A DNA stretch of 64,000 nt from Jaltomata sinuosa (GCA_003996215.1 QJPP01000672.1:124001-188000); one strand, 5' to 3'; numbered from the stretch's first letter, positions 10,037-20,774 are shown. Notes: generated by a model not told the origin, from the sequence alone. A program made the numbers and translations.

Positions 10037-11154
10037 AGTCCCCCCACTAAGATAGTGTTTTCCCCTCTATTATGGCCTGTCAAGGCATTAAGACAAACTG
10101 CTTGTTGAATCTCCTGTTCTAACACCCCTTCAATCATCAACTCAGGTGGTTCATCAATAACCTCAGAAGCATCAAGTGTAGGTTCAACCTCTACCTCCCC
10201 TATGATGCAGTTTAACTGTTTCTTCTTGCAGACATGCCCAGGGCCATACTTCTCACCACATCTGAAGCATAAATGATTGGATTTCCTGTATTCATACACT
10301 TCAGGGTTAATTCTGAAGGTGTTGTTCCTCATAGCAGGGTTACTTGACACCTTGTTAGCACCAGTATTAACACTGACTAGTGATTGATTAGTCCTGATAT
10401 TGGGCTTGTTCCTCTTCAAGGCAGCTTCAATAGCCATCTCTTGCATTCTAGCCTTCTCAATGGCAACCTTCAAAGTGGTTGGTTTAAACATTTTTACAAC
10501 AAACTTAATTTCTTCCTTCAAGGCCCCTATGAAACTAGATAAGAAGTAAGCTTCATTTAATACTGGATTTCTGATAAGCATTTGAGCCTTAAGGTCCTCA
10601 AATTTACCAAGGAAGTCATCAACTGTACCCGTTTGATCTAGCTTGTTAAATTCTTCAACCACATCCTCTACTAATATTTCACCAAACCTACTGGACAGTT
10701 CTTCTTTAAACTCTATCCAGTTCACTACTCCCCTACTCAACACCATTGAGTGATACCACACTTCAGCAGACCCATTCAAATATAGAGCAGCAGTGTCTAC
10801 CCTTTGTTCATCCCCAATTCTATATTGCGTAAAATACCTCTCACATTTACGAATCCATACCTTGGGTTCATGTCCTTCAAAATTAGGCAGCTCCCACTTA
10901 GGTGGCAAGACTGGAGCCTGTTGATGCCTATTCCTGTTGTCCTGAGCTGGAATGGGCAATAATCCTCCTCCATTGTTCTGGCCTGCAGGAGCCCTTTCTA
11001 GAGCACCCAGCCTATCGAGAATTAACTCTAGTGTTCCTTGGATCCCCACTTGTGTATTTCGCACCTCTTGTTGCGAATTCAACAGATCTGCCAACAATTC
11101 ATCATGTCGTGCTAGTTTATCATCAGTAACCTTCCAACGAGTTCCCTCTGCCAT
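10033..11154 (-). CDS. Chromovirus gag
   Basis: The ATG at 11154 is 28 bp after the primer site and gives 373 residues; an upstream in-frame GTG exists but is less likely. A retrotransposon gag core spans about residues 80-220 and a zinc knuckle of the form C-x2-C-G-E-K-x3-G-H-x-C lies near 300. It packages the element RNA. The stop TGA (10035-10033) follows a heptamer G-GGG-GGA in register at 10045-10039, and pol continues in the -1 frame. Intact gag suggests it may still act in trans, but nothing here shows expression. Confidence 0.85.
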   Translation of the reverse strand: MAEGTRWKVTDDKLARHDELLADLLNSQQEVRNTQVGIQGTLELILDRLGALERAPAGQNNGGGLLPIPAQDNRNRHQQAPVLPPKWELPNFEGHEPKVWIRKCERYFTQYRIGDEQRVDTAALYLNGSAEVWYHSMVLSRGVVNWIEFKEELSSRFGEILVEDVVEEFNKLDQTGTVDDFLGKFEDLKAQMLIRNPVLNEAYFLSSFIGALKEEIKFVVKMFKPTTLKVAIEKARMQEMAIEAALKRNKPNIRTNQSLVSVNTGANKVSSNPAMRNNTFRINPEVYEYRKSNHLCFRCGEKYGPGHVCKKKQLNCIIGEVEVEPTLDASEVIDEPPELMIEGVLEQEIQQAVCLNALTGHNRGENTILVGGL

Positions 11155-11181
11155 CCTTACCACACAGGCCGCACGATCTGA

Positions 11182-11193
11182 GCTCTGATACCA
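11182..11193 (-). other. Chromovirus primer binding site, tRNA-Met type
   Basis: The minus strand reads TGGTATCAGAGC two bases after the end of the 5' LTR. It is the same initiator tRNA-Met complement as in the copia element. Confidence 0.9.
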
Positions 11194-11195
11194 AT

Positions 11196-11670
11196 TGTTA
11201 TGATCTCAAATGAGGTCGAGAAATTCAAATTGCAAGCGAAATAAATGAACACAACCTTTTTTGGGATTTTCGATTTTATAAGTAGAAAAATGGAAAAATG
11301 GATCTCTAATACAAGGAAATTGAAACTACAATTAATGAAAGTTAACTAGATAATCCGCCATAGCCATGAGGTCCTGCAGATTTAGATGAGAAGAGAATTC
11401 AGAAAGGGGTCGAAGAAGAAGAAAGAGAATCAGTAGAGAGAAGAGAAGAAACGAGAAAGAAGCGTACCAATTTTCTGTTATCCTTCTCTCTCCTCTGATG
11501 GGTATTTGTAACTACCTCTCCACGTGGCAAGATCCTGACTCTCGCGCTTCATTTAATCAACTGGCAATCACAGCCCTTCATTTCTTATTTCGCGGCTTAT
11601 AAACGAGAAACTCTACTTGACTTCGAATCCGAATACGAATATTTCTTGCTCGCTATTTGAGATCATAACA
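11196..11670 (-). repeat. 5' LTR of the chromovirus (element sense)
   Basis: This is a direct repeat of 6220-6694 with about 0.8 percent divergence. It is followed on the plus strand by the CAAAT target duplication at 11671-11675. Confidence 0.95.
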
Positions 11671-11675
11671 CAAAT

Positions 11676-11775
11676 GGTAGTAATACACACTGAATAAGCG
11701 AGAGCACTCGCTACTTACTCGCCTTCTGCTATAATCCTCGACCTTCAAATTAACCTTCCTATCTAGGATCTCGCA
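11676..11775 (-). mobile_element. RTE-LINE/TS-type retroposon fragment, continuation
   Basis: This continues the element interrupted at 6219. The string TATAATCCTCGACC ... TTCCTATCTAGGATC corresponds to the ATCCGTGTCCTCC ... TATCTAAGATC part of other LINE copies in the window. It ends at the second copy of the candidate 25-26 bp target duplication (11776-11800). Confidence 0.65.
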
Positions 11776-11800
11776 ATTTTGAAAGAAGAATCAAATACAA

Positions 11801-12986
11801 GGGCAAAATGATACTCCAATAAAAGCTGAAATTGACACGAACAATAACAAAGGAGAAAAATATCCTCTTTTTTTTTTTTTTGAATTGACACTCGAGTGAA
11901 CAGGAAATAAAAGGTGTAATGGACAAATTCATGGATATGGTTGAGTGAAATTGATAAGGTATCGAATTTCTTAGCTTTTATTATATATGAAGAGATCTTA
12001 TCTCTATATATGTGCATGCATGCATACCTTATAAGGAAAAAAGGAGAGAAATTCGCCATTTTCAAAAGCTTTAACCACGTGATTTCCTATTCACTTTCAT
12101 GGAAATTCGACTCAACTTTTGTCAATTGAGGGGAAAAAAATCTTCCCTGCCTGTCACGAAAGTCACATTTATTTTTTATTTTAATTTTCTTCGACAAAGA
12201 TAATAATTTCATGAGATAATAATTAATTGAGTGAGCATCTGATAAATCAACTTTACAATCGCATTTATGGATAACTTTTGTCCTTATTATACTAAAGTTA
12301 GTGACTTAACCCATTGTTTGGCTAAATTATTATAAAATTATAATCTCTGGATTAGTTTATCCACCTGAAAGATGAGACAAAATAATTCTAAGTTAGATGT
12401 AATAAAATGAAATATTATTAGTTTAAGTCTAAAATAAAATTTATAATATATTTAATTGATGGTATAAAACGTCAGTGTTATAGTTTAAAGTGGAATCTTT
12501 CACTATTATCTTTTTTTTTTATCGGGGGTAGACAAAGATTATGTATCGACTATTTACAGTTACACACATACTATTCATCAACCAATTATTTTTAGTTTAG
12601 CCGATTAGATGAACAACTATTTAAATATCTTTTTAAGTAATGTGACGCCTTTAAAAAACTTATATCCCACTAGATATAAGTTCAATTTCTAAGAACAAAA
12701 ATTAAAATTTGGCTCATTTGAAAAATAAAAATTAAAAACCAATGCATCTAAAGAACAAACCGCACAATTTGAACTAGTTAACCATTAGATCAAGAGTGGA
12801 GACAAAGTTGCAAATTGTAAGCAGGGATGACAAAATTGGCCAGACAAGACAACTGGAGGTTGGCCCATTCCAAGACTATTTATGAATTTGGGCCGAATAG
12901 AGGCCCAAATAAATACTCTTAGAGATGAAGTAGCATATCCAGTATCCACAGTGATCTTATTTGCATTAAAAATGAGTGATATTTTC
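11801..12986. other. AT-rich intergenic DNA, no gene
   Basis: I see no coding signal here. A half-element near 12140-12262 resembles the palindromic repeat at 20775-20925 (shared GAGATAATAATTAATTGAGTGA-like text). The remainder is unassigned. Confidence 0.5.
12140..12262. repeat. Small inverted-repeat element, partial
   Basis: The right half (GACAAAGATAATAATT ... GATAAATCAAC) matches the right half of the palindromic element at 20775-20925. The left half is degraded. Confidence 0.45.
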
Positions 12987-13365
12987 AGGAAATTACGTGG
13001 GGTGTCACTCAAAGTAAGTGGTCTTCAATTTTTATCCCTATAAGAAAAGTATTTAAAGAATACTTTTTTTCTTTTTTTTTATGTATAGAACAAATACATT
13101 TTTGTCCCTCTACATCACAACTCTCCATGTTCATTTGTCTCTCAACTTTTAATTTTCATTTTTTTTTAATTCTCATTTTTTTTTCTCAACCTTTATTTTT
13201 TTGTTCTTTTTTTCTCAACCTTTATTTTTTTTGTTTTCTTTTTCTTTTTTTTTTTCAATCTTTATTTTTTTCCTCTTTTTTTAATCTTTATTTTTTTCTT
13301 CTCTTTTTCTTTTTTCTTAACCTCTATTATTTTTTGCTAATGAACAGAAAGTTGGATAATCCACA

Positions 13366-13431
13366 AAGAAGATCTTCTTTCTTTGATATCGAAGTAAAAA
13401 GAAGATCTTCTTTCTTTGATATCGAAGTAAA
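13366..13431. repeat. 33-bp unit duplicated in tandem
   Basis: Two consecutive copies of a unit containing GAAGATCTTCTTTC and GATATCGAAGTAAA sit at the inner edge of the left arm of the foldback element. AAGATCTT is itself palindromic. Confidence 0.9.
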
Positions 13432-13440
13432 ACTTAAGGG

Positions 13441-13850
13441 CGTGCTTTGTTGTTTGGAAGTCCTTTGAAACAAGTCTTGCCTCTAAGACAAAAGTTACAG
13501 AACATCTCATAAATCAAGATACAATGAGGTAGTGTCAAGTCTTGCTCGTGGTGCATAACTTGTTGTTTGAAAATCCTTGAGCTAAGTCTTGCCTTTAAGG
13601 CAAGAGTTATAGAGTATCTCATAAATTAAGACACAATGAAGTAGTGTGAACTCTTGCCCATGGGACGTAACTTATTTTTTTGAGAGCTCCTTGGGCTAAG
13701 TCTTGCCTCTAAGGCAAATGTTATAAAGCATCTCATAAATCAAGACACAATGTGCTAGTGTCAAGTCTTGCTCATGGGGTGTAATTTGTTGTTTGGAAGT
13801 CCTTGGGCTAAGTCTTGCCTCTAAAGCAAGAGTTATAGAACATCTCATAA
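13441..13850. repeat. 113-bp tandem repeat, about 3.6 copies
   Basis: Units start near 13441, 13554, 13667 and 13779 at about 113-bp spacing and share TAAGTCTTGCCTCTAAGGC and CATCTCATAAATCAAGACAC. They are diverged by roughly 10-15 percent and the last is cut off by the A-rich right arm. Confidence 0.9.
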
Positions 13851-14518
13851 AAAAATAAAAAAAATAAAGGTTGAGAAAAATGATTAAAAAAAAAGAGAAG
13901 AAAAATTAAAAATCAAAGAAAAAAAAGGGAAAAATAAATAATAGAAGTTTAGAGGAGAAAAGAAAAAAATAAAGATTGAGAAAAAAATGAAGAAGAAAAA
14001 GACAAACAAAAAATAAAGGTTGAGAAAAATAAAATAAAATAAATAAAAAAATAAAATTTAAAGAAAAAATAAAAAGGAGAAAAAAATAGAATTGAGAGGA
14101 TTAAAGGAAAAAAATAAAGATTGAGAAAAAGGAAAAAAAACTTAGAAGAAAAAAATAAAAGAAATATAAAGGTTGAGAAAAAAGGGAAAAAAGATAAAAG
14201 AAAAAATTTTAAAAAAAAGAGAAAAAGAAATAAATATAGAAGTTGAGAGGCAAATGAGCATGGAGAGTTGTTTAAAAATATTTAAGGTATAGAGGGGCAA
14301 AAAGGTAGTTGTTCTATATATAAAAAGAAGGAAGATTATTTTTATAAGACCTTTCTTATTGAAGAAAAAATGTAAAACCACTCCTTTTGAGGGGCATTTG
14401 TGTAATTATCCCTAATATTTTTGTACTTTATATATGTTGAGAATATATAATTCACATTTTTATATAATACACAACAGTTGTAAGGTATACAAAACCCAAC
14501 ACTAGTTTCTGAAGGAAT

Positions 14519-15345
14519 ACAACAACAACAATATACCCAGTGTATTCCACAAAAGTGAAATCTAGAGAGGGCAGAGTGTACGCAGTCTGTACCTTTATTT
14601 CAAAGGTGAGATAGAGAGGTTGTTTCCGATAGACCTCCGACTCAAGACAACATTAGTCTAAAAAAGGATGTGATAGAAATACAAGAAACAATAGGTAGTA
14701 CCAAAACAACAAATAGTAACAGAAACAAGACTACTACAAAATAATACTACAATCAATCTACCCTATAACAGGCATCACCAAAACTCCAAGAACAAGAACT
14801 ACAAGTGTAGCACTATGACTACCAGTATATAGACAACAAGACAAGGTACTCCTACCTACTAGCAAGGATACACTCGTTCCTACTAGTCTTCTATCCTAAT
14901 CCGCGTCCTTCACACCTTCCTATTTAGGGTCATGTCTTTGGTAAACTGTAACTATGTCATATCATGTCTAATCACCTCTCTCCAATATTTCTTCGGTCTA
15001 CCTCTACCTCTCCTGAATCCATCCATGGCCAGCCTCTCACACCTCCGCACTGGGGCCTCTGTGCATCTTCTCATCACATGCCTAAACCATTTCAACCTCG
15101 CTTCCCGCATCTTGTCTTCCACCGAAGTCACTTCCACATTGTCTCGAATATCCTCATTCCAAATCTTATCTCTCCTAGTCTCCGGGGTCTGTCTCCAAAC
15201 CTCCAACTTAGCATTAACTCCTTACAATATCTCACCTTGAATTTATCGTGTTGATATATTCATCACCAAAGCAAATAAAAATGGGTTAAGGGACGATCCC
15301 TGGTACAACTCCATCAACACAAAAGGGTGTTCCGAATCTCCTAAA
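14519..15345 (-). mobile_element. RTE-type LINE, 5'-truncated, 3' end and C-terminal coding part
   Basis: On the minus strand, 15206-14952 encodes an 84-residue uninterrupted piece with E-D-K-M-R-E-A-R-L-K-W-F-R-H-V-M-R-R and G-R-G-R-P-K-K-Y-W. This is the conserved C-terminal tail of plant RTE-type LINE reverse transcriptases. Downstream (14951-14519) is the 3' untranslated part ending in the (TTG)n tail shared with TS-type SINEs. The 5' side fades out near 15345 and I found no clear target duplication. It was dead on arrival, as 5' truncation is usual for LINEs. Confidence 0.85.
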
Positions 15346-16119
15346 TATCATAATATGAGGTGAAAATAAAATAGTTCAATATTAACATTTGTCTTTCAAA
15401 AGTCATTAATTTTACCTAATTAGCTTTTATGATATTTTAACTGAAAATACAATTTAAATACTTATTTAATAACGTAATAACTATAAACGTTTTAGAAAAG
15501 TAAAATCAGTACTTCATTTTATTTAGGATCCAATCCACTCTAAATCCGATCAACTTCTTGATTCAACCAACATGGATTGACTATAATAAACTTTAACTGA
15601 AAAATATAATAAGTTGTGATGAGCAAAAGTTGAAATAGTAAGAGGCAAAGGCAAGTCCAAATGGCGGTGGCCGCCCACTACAAAGAAGACAAGTGTCAGT
15701 GTCTATTAACCAACAAATTCCCCACTCCAAATCCACAGTAGTTGAAAAGTTCACAAAATATTACTACTTGGTAGATTTTCCAAAGGGTTAAAAACAAATT
15801 ATAGGAAAGAGAAAAAGTAACTCAAAAATGACTTCTTTTTAAACATGGGGGTGGCAAAAGCAGTAAAGATACTGACCTTTTTGGTTGTAGATATGATTTG
15901 TGAGGGAATATTTGTCTGATACAGTTTGAAAAGTATCTTCTAGAGTTGGTTTTTCATTTTGATTGTTGGTTGTTGTTGTTGGCCATAAAGTTCATACTGA
16001 TAGTAGATTCAAACAATAATATCACGACATATTAAGAGTGTTTTTGAATTATTTTAGTCAAATAATTAATTAAATGTCTAGAAACTTAATAGAGGACAAG
16101 AGCAGGAAACGAGATTAAA
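15346..16119. other. Intergenic DNA, no gene recognised
   Basis: AT-rich sequence without a coding frame of note. A short GC-richer patch near 15660-15700 (ATGGCGGTGGCCGCCC) opens only 17 codons and I do not call it a gene. Confidence 0.5.
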
Positions 16120-16685
16120 ATAGTTCAAACATGTGCAGAGAAAATTAATGTACGGATATTCTAGTGCAGAGGTGTGAGAAGTTAGCTATGGATAATTTTA
16201 AGAAAGGTAGAGGTAGGCCAAGAAAGTATTGAGAGAGAGGTGATCAGACAGGCCATGACACAGCTTCAACTTACGAGGACATGATTTTAGAAAGAAGATT
16301 ATGGAGGACACGAAATAGGGTAGGAGGTTAGTTAGATAGTTGAGCGTGTCTCGCTTATTCTTCTTTATTATTAGCCGTACTATTAATTAGTTGTATTTTT
16401 CTTGTAGTTTCTTGTCCTTTGAGTTTAGTTATTATTTGTGGTTATTTTGCACTTTGATTATCATTGTATCTTGTTATGACTACTGTTTAGGATGGTTTAT
16501 CAGGTTATCTATAGTATTTTGTCATGACTGTCTTTATTTCTATTATTTCCTTCTCTATACTGCTTTGAACTGTTTTTTTTTATTAAACTGAAAACAATCT
16601 CTCTATCTCTAAGGTAGTGACAAGATTTACGTATACTACCTTTCCTAAATCCTAGTTTCTGAGATTGCACTAAGTATATTATTAT
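16120..16685 (+). mobile_element. RTE-type LINE 3' remnant, plus strand
   Basis: In one frame from about 16168 the sequence reads Q-R-C-E-K-L-A-M-D-N-F-K-K-G-R-G-R-P-R-K-Y and then TGA where the related copy has Trp. This is the same conserved LINE tail as at 14952-15206 but in the opposite orientation and decayed. The following 450 bp correspond to the 3' untranslated region, with a degenerate CTCTCTATCTCTAAGGTAG block near 16600. Confidence 0.75.
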
Positions 16686-16968
16686 TTTCGTACTTTGAAA
16701 CTTGATAAGTAAATTCAATAATTCGCTGTAGGATAATTAATGAGAATGTTTTCTCATGTACAAGGAGACTTTTAAGTTGAACAATGAATTATGAATATGC
16801 ATGCGTCCATATCTTGAAGCTTCTAAAGTTAAAATCTCATCTTAATTATTTTTCTATTACTATTTTATTTGTCAATTGTTTTATTATTGTTATTACTTGA
16901 ATTATCTTTACTATAGACTTTACTTTTGTATTTGTCATTTATTCTGCTATTGATAATAATTTTTTAGG

Positions 16969-17176
16969 GATCTATCAAAACCAACGGATTAGCCTCACTC
17001 TTCAGGCCAGCAACCTTGCTCAGTATTTTCTATCGACTGTCAGTCTGTTCAGCTGACCTCAAAGAATTCTTATCACCCGGTACAACATGTTTATTCTCGG
17101 CGGTGATTACAGTCTCTTTCCCAGAGTCAGGCTACTCCAGAAGATCAACAATTCATCTATCTCACAAAATAAGGGT
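16969..17176 (+). other. Exon-like island of unknown origin
   Basis: A GC-richer stretch follows a T-rich tract ending in TTTTTTAG (16969) and runs to AATAAGG|GTAAAT (about 17177), so both ends look like splice sites. One frame is open throughout. Another reads a Ser/Gln-rich text interrupted by one TAG and one TGA, which could be a decayed exon. I recognise no family in either. It could be a captured gene fragment or chance. Confidence 0.25.
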
Positions 17177-18944
17177 AAATTATTAGTCTACATATATCTT
17201 ACTCTTTTTCCAGATTTCACTTGTGAAATGATCACTCACACCAAATTTGTTGTTGTTGATATATGGCTAAGGGGGCAAGAGGGGCCATAAATACATGCCC
17301 CTTCAAACTTTTTAAAATAATCATAGTTATGGCAACCTCTCTTTTTAATAACTATATGTATCTAATGTTGTCCCCCTAAATTGTTGAAGCATAGCCCATC
17401 TCAAATATAATAATAATAACTTAATAATAGTGATGACACTTTTGACATGAAATGTGAAATCTCACAAAGGATCTTAGATCCTAATACTGGTCAAATAGTC
17501 TAAGATCTCATAGGGTAGAAAAGTACGAATTTGCTACATATATATACTATATGATAGTTGAGTGCTAACCAAACGGGAATTTTTTTACTAAGAAATTCAT
17601 TATCTACTATATATTATAATTTATATTTGTATATTCAATGTAATTTTTCATCGAATGAACATCTTTCGTTGCTAGAATGGGGGAGTCACTTTAGGTGAAG
17701 GATAATTTGGTCTACATCCTCCGTCGAAAAACTATGTGGTATAAAAAGGTTTAATGTTAACAATATTATGAATATATTTTGCACATTTTCAACATAATTG
17801 AAAAAAAAAATTACACATATTTCGTCAAATATTTAGCTCCGCCACTAGAGCTAGTCATTAACTTACTAATTTGTCAAGTTTTTGATTCTTCCCCTTCTCC
17901 CTGTTGAATTATACATATGGAGGGCTTTCATAACATAGGGTACAAAGAAGACGAAAGAGAAAAATAAACATGAATTACAATAATAATCTTCTTAAAGATT
18001 TCACTCTTAACAACAACCACTATTAAAAAATCACTTTTTCCCAATTGAAAATTTTCAATCAGAAATATTTAATGGTTATTCCCACAAATTTTTTGATTGA
18101 ATCAGTGAAAAAAATAAAAGTAGTAGTGTTTTAAATGAAAAAATTTAAAAGCTTCCTAGTGTTTCAATAAAAATCTGTTTTCCACCATGTGTTTTTCAAT
18201 AAGCTAGTTCGGTGCAAAAATGATGTTTCATAACACAAATTTCTCATTAATTCGTAATGGAAAAAACTTTTGTTTCTAATAATGAACATTATGAAGGGAA
18301 AGTTCTACCAATAAGGATTAACGGTAAACTGATAAATACTTTTTTATTTTTAATTATAATTTTAAATTCGAACCTTAAAACTTCAACAGGAATACCGAAT
18401 ACAAGTCGAAAAACCTAAAAATTGAAAGTTGTATAAGAAAATTAGAAATGCAATGATAGTTTTGGATGCCCAACCGACCTCGTTTAGGAAATAAGAGTAG
18501 AAAAGACATTGGTGCCAAAAAGAAAGAAACAAAGTGCACTAAAAGGAGTGCCATTATTATTTTTGATCCATTTTAGTCAAAATCACTTAATTTTTGCGTT
18601 TGTGGTCCTATTTAATTTGATTTTAACTCATCATCTTTCATCGTAAAAATAATAGTTTATGGTGAGGATTTTGCCACGTAACCTAAGCAGCCATTTATCT
18701 CAACAGGAAAACCTATATCAGATGTTGCGACCTCGACCAGAGGTTTCGGGTTCAAATTCTGAGTATGGAAATAATTTTGTTAGGAGCATCGTTCAGTGAC
18801 AGCTAAAAATTTAAATAAGGGGATCCAAAATGAAATATATTTTTTATGTCAAGAAGATTTAATAATTTATATATATGCAAAAGAATTTTTTTAATCCTAT
18901 TTTCATAGTATAATATTTCAACGAAGGGGGTTCAATTGACCCTT

Positions 18945-19037
18945 TGTACCCCTCTGCCTCCACCTTTGCCGTCGCCCCAAAAAATGAGTCTGCAATGTGT
19001 GAATTCGAATTAGTCGAACTCTAACAAACACTGAATA
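18945..19037. repeat. Dispersed repeat, copy 1
   Basis: Text CCCTCTGCCTCCA ... GAATTCGAATTAGTC ... AACTCTAAC recurs diverged at 19205-19294. The preceding part (TTCAACGAAGGGGGTTCA) resembles the GGCGGA-type repeats elsewhere in the window. Confidence 0.5.
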
Positions 19038-19204
19038 CTCTATGACTATAGCCCAGAAATAGATGAAAATGATTTATTTGATATTATGGATGACTGATCA
19101 CAGAGGGGCGTTAAAGATGATCAAAATTGGGATTTTTTTATTAATTAGTTAACACCTTTTCCCATTGAGTATTTATTTTAGTAAAGAAGAGAGACATTTT
19201 GGGC

Positions 19205-19294
19205 CGACTCCCTCTGCCTCCAGTTCTGGCATCACCTCCAAAAATAGGCTTTGTAATGAGTCAATTTCGAATTAATCAAACTCTAATTGATACT
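19205..19294. repeat. Dispersed repeat, copy 2
   Basis: Direct diverged copy of 18945-19037, containing CCCTCTGCCTCCAG and ATTTCGAATTAATCAAACTC. Confidence 0.5.
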
Positions 19295-19659
19295 GAACAT
19301 GACTCAATAGTAAACAAAACAAAACAAAAAACAGAAAACCTATCATTTGTACTCCACAAAAGAGAAAAAAAGGTTTACTACTAATAGCAAATTAATCAGC
19401 AGTGTTACTATTCTACTTTAGTTTTGTGATAATCATATCACTATTGACAAGTAGTAACACGTTTATGTATACTTGGTCAAAACAAGAAAATAAGCAGGCC
19501 TGCCTCTCTCACTTATAGTGGATGGTACATCATAAAGGTGTATGAAAAGAGAATTCATGATATATTATGACCCCTCAATTGCACAAACAACAAAAATCAA
19601 CAAGGTGGGGGGTCCAAAATGCTAATATCCATTCCACTCAAATTTAACTTCTACAATAA

Positions 19660-19865
19660 GTACACTCTTCGTTTTAATTTATTTGACCTACTTTTTTTTT
19701 GATCCGTTTCAGAAAAATTGGTCTTTTCCATTTTTAGCAACTCTTTAATTATAACTTTTCACATTACATATTTAAAATCACAAAATTAAAAGACATTTTC
19801 GTACATTTGACATATCTTTAATTTAAGACCACAAGATCCAAAAATTTCTTTATTTTCTTAAACTT
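19660..19865. repeat. Stowaway-like element, degraded
   Basis: The CTCTTCGTTTTAATTTATTTGACC start and the following ATTATAACTTTTCACATTACA-like interior resemble the CTCCCTCCGT family found repeatedly in this window. The right terminus is not recognisable. Confidence 0.4.
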
Positions 19866-20247
19866 CTATAATAAGTAAAATTTACAAAATCAAGTTACTT
19901 AAAAAGATAACAATAGATAATTACTGTCCATAGAAATTGAGATTAGTAATATAAAAAAGATAAGATTGGCTACTAGTTACAACATGTTAAAAATGCATTG
20001 ATGGTAAATTTCTTTATATTGTCGGTATGAAATCTCTCTATCCCATTTTATTCTTAACAAGAAGATTTATATATAATTACATAAATATTTATGATTCGCT
20101 TTAGACAACAAGTTTTAGAAGTATTTCAAAACTCCAGGTGCAGTAGAATAGTGCAAACATAAATTGAAATAGAGAACAGTTAAATCATTTTCATAATATT
20201 GATAAATATTCCTAGCTAGATGGGGTTTCTCTCACCTCTTTTTTTCT

Positions 20248-20254
20248 TATAAAA
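20248..20254 (+). promoter_or_regulatory. TATA box of the DUF4228 gene
   Basis: TATAAAA lies 112 bp before the ATG at 20366, which would place transcription start near 20280 and give an 85-base leader. It is a good match in the right place, but there is no transcript evidence. Confidence 0.65.
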
Positions 20255-20365
20255 GGAACACTGGTGTGTGCTCTATACAAGCTTACTCAGAAAACCCAAC
20301 TTGTATCTTAAACTCTTTAAATTCCTATAATTCCTTAGCAACACAACATATAGCAATATACAACA

Positions 20366-20749
20366 ATGGGAAATTGTATAGTACTTTTGCAAAATGATAA
20401 GAAGAAGGTCCTTGAACATAAAGCTCCCATGAAGGTCCATCATGAAGTGTCACCTCTTCTACAAGATCCACAAACTAAACATGTCAAAAAGAAGGTGAAG
20501 TTTGCAGATGAAATACTACTTAAGGAAAATAGTAGCAAAGATTGTTCATCATCAGAGGTTGTAAGAATTAAGGTTGTTATCACTAAGCAAGAGTTGCAAG
20601 CACTTCTATCAAGTGAAGGAGAATTAAGAGTTCAAGATGGTAATATGGTTGTTCAATATCCTCTTCAGAAAGAACAAAACTCTATCAATGAGATTAATGA
20701 TTGTACAGAATGGAAGCCAGCTCTAGATAGGATACCTGAATTAGACTAG
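20366..20749 (+). CDS. DUF4228 (PADRE) domain protein, small, intronless
   Basis: This complete 127-residue frame begins Met-Gly-Asn-Cys, a classic N-myristoylation start with an adjacent palmitoylatable Cys, so the product is probably tied to the plasma membrane. The middle carries V-V-R-I-K-V-V-I-T-K-Q-E-L-Q-A-L-L (about 65-81), and the C-terminus has W-K-P-A-L-D-R-I-P-E (about 115-124). This combination is typical of plant DUF4228 proteins, many of which respond to pathogens and abiotic stress; the biochemical role is unknown. The start is the first ATG after a TATA box, and the frame is intronless as in most members. A small inverted-repeat element follows the stop within 30 bp and may form part of the 3' untranslated region. 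Confidence 0.85.
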   Translation: MGNCIVLLQNDKKKVLEHKAPMKVHHEVSPLLQDPQTKHVKKKVKFADEILLKENSSKDCSSSEVVRIKVVITKQELQALLSSEGELRVQDGNMVVQYPLQKEQNSINEINDCTEWKPALDRIPELD

Positions 20750-20774
20750 CTTAGTGTTCTTTGGATTTAGTAGT

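Larger units (their letters stand above)
6220..11670 (-). mobile_element. Ty3/gypsy chromovirus LTR retrotransposon, defective
   Basis: The element is 5451 bp with 475-bp LTRs (about four substitutions, no indels between them), TGTTATGATC...GATCATAACA termini, and perfect CAAAT target duplications at 6215-6219 and 11671-11675. Reading the minus strand, the order is LTR, tRNA-Met primer site, gag, protease, reverse transcriptase, RNase H, integrase, chromodomain-like tail, polypurine tract (about 6695-6712), LTR. This order plus the tail defines a chromovirus; the short LTRs and small size suggest the Reina or a related clade (inference). Pol carries three in-frame stops and one internal frameshift, so it cannot encode its own full pol. 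It sits inside an older LINE fragment. Confidence 0.95.
12987..14413. mobile_element. Foldback, Mutator-like element with internal tandem repeats
   Basis: The two ends are inverted copies. The left end (13020-13160, with CAACTCTCCATGTTCATTTG) pairs with the right end (14240-14400, with its complement), followed inward by T-rich and A-rich arms. The outer termini read AGGAAATTAC and GTAATTATCCCT. Imperfect 9-bp flanks GATATTTTC / AATATTTTT would fit a Mutator-type duplication (7 of 9). The middle holds 33-bp and 113-bp tandem repeats. No transposase is encoded. Superfamily assignment is an inference. Confidence 0.7.
17177..20247. other. AT-rich intergenic DNA with dispersed repeat remnants
   Basis: No gene is supported. 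The only recurring text I see is a roughly 90-bp repeat found twice (18945-19037 and 19205-19294) and the one-sided Stowaway-like sequence near 19660-19865. Confidence 0.5.

Noticed and set aside
13127..13468. 113-residue Phe-rich frame
   Set aside because: Produced by the T-rich arm of the foldback element; low complexity, no domain.
13441..13850. CRISPR-like array
   Set aside because: The 113-bp units are adjacent without unique spacers, inside a plant foldback element.
14142..14381. 79-residue Phe/Ile-rich minus-strand frame
   Set aside because: It is the A-rich right arm read backwards, mirror of the left-arm frame.
14932..15254. Two plus-strand frames opposite the LINE tail
   Set aside because: Antisense shadows of the conserved LINE C-terminal coding stretch on the minus strand.
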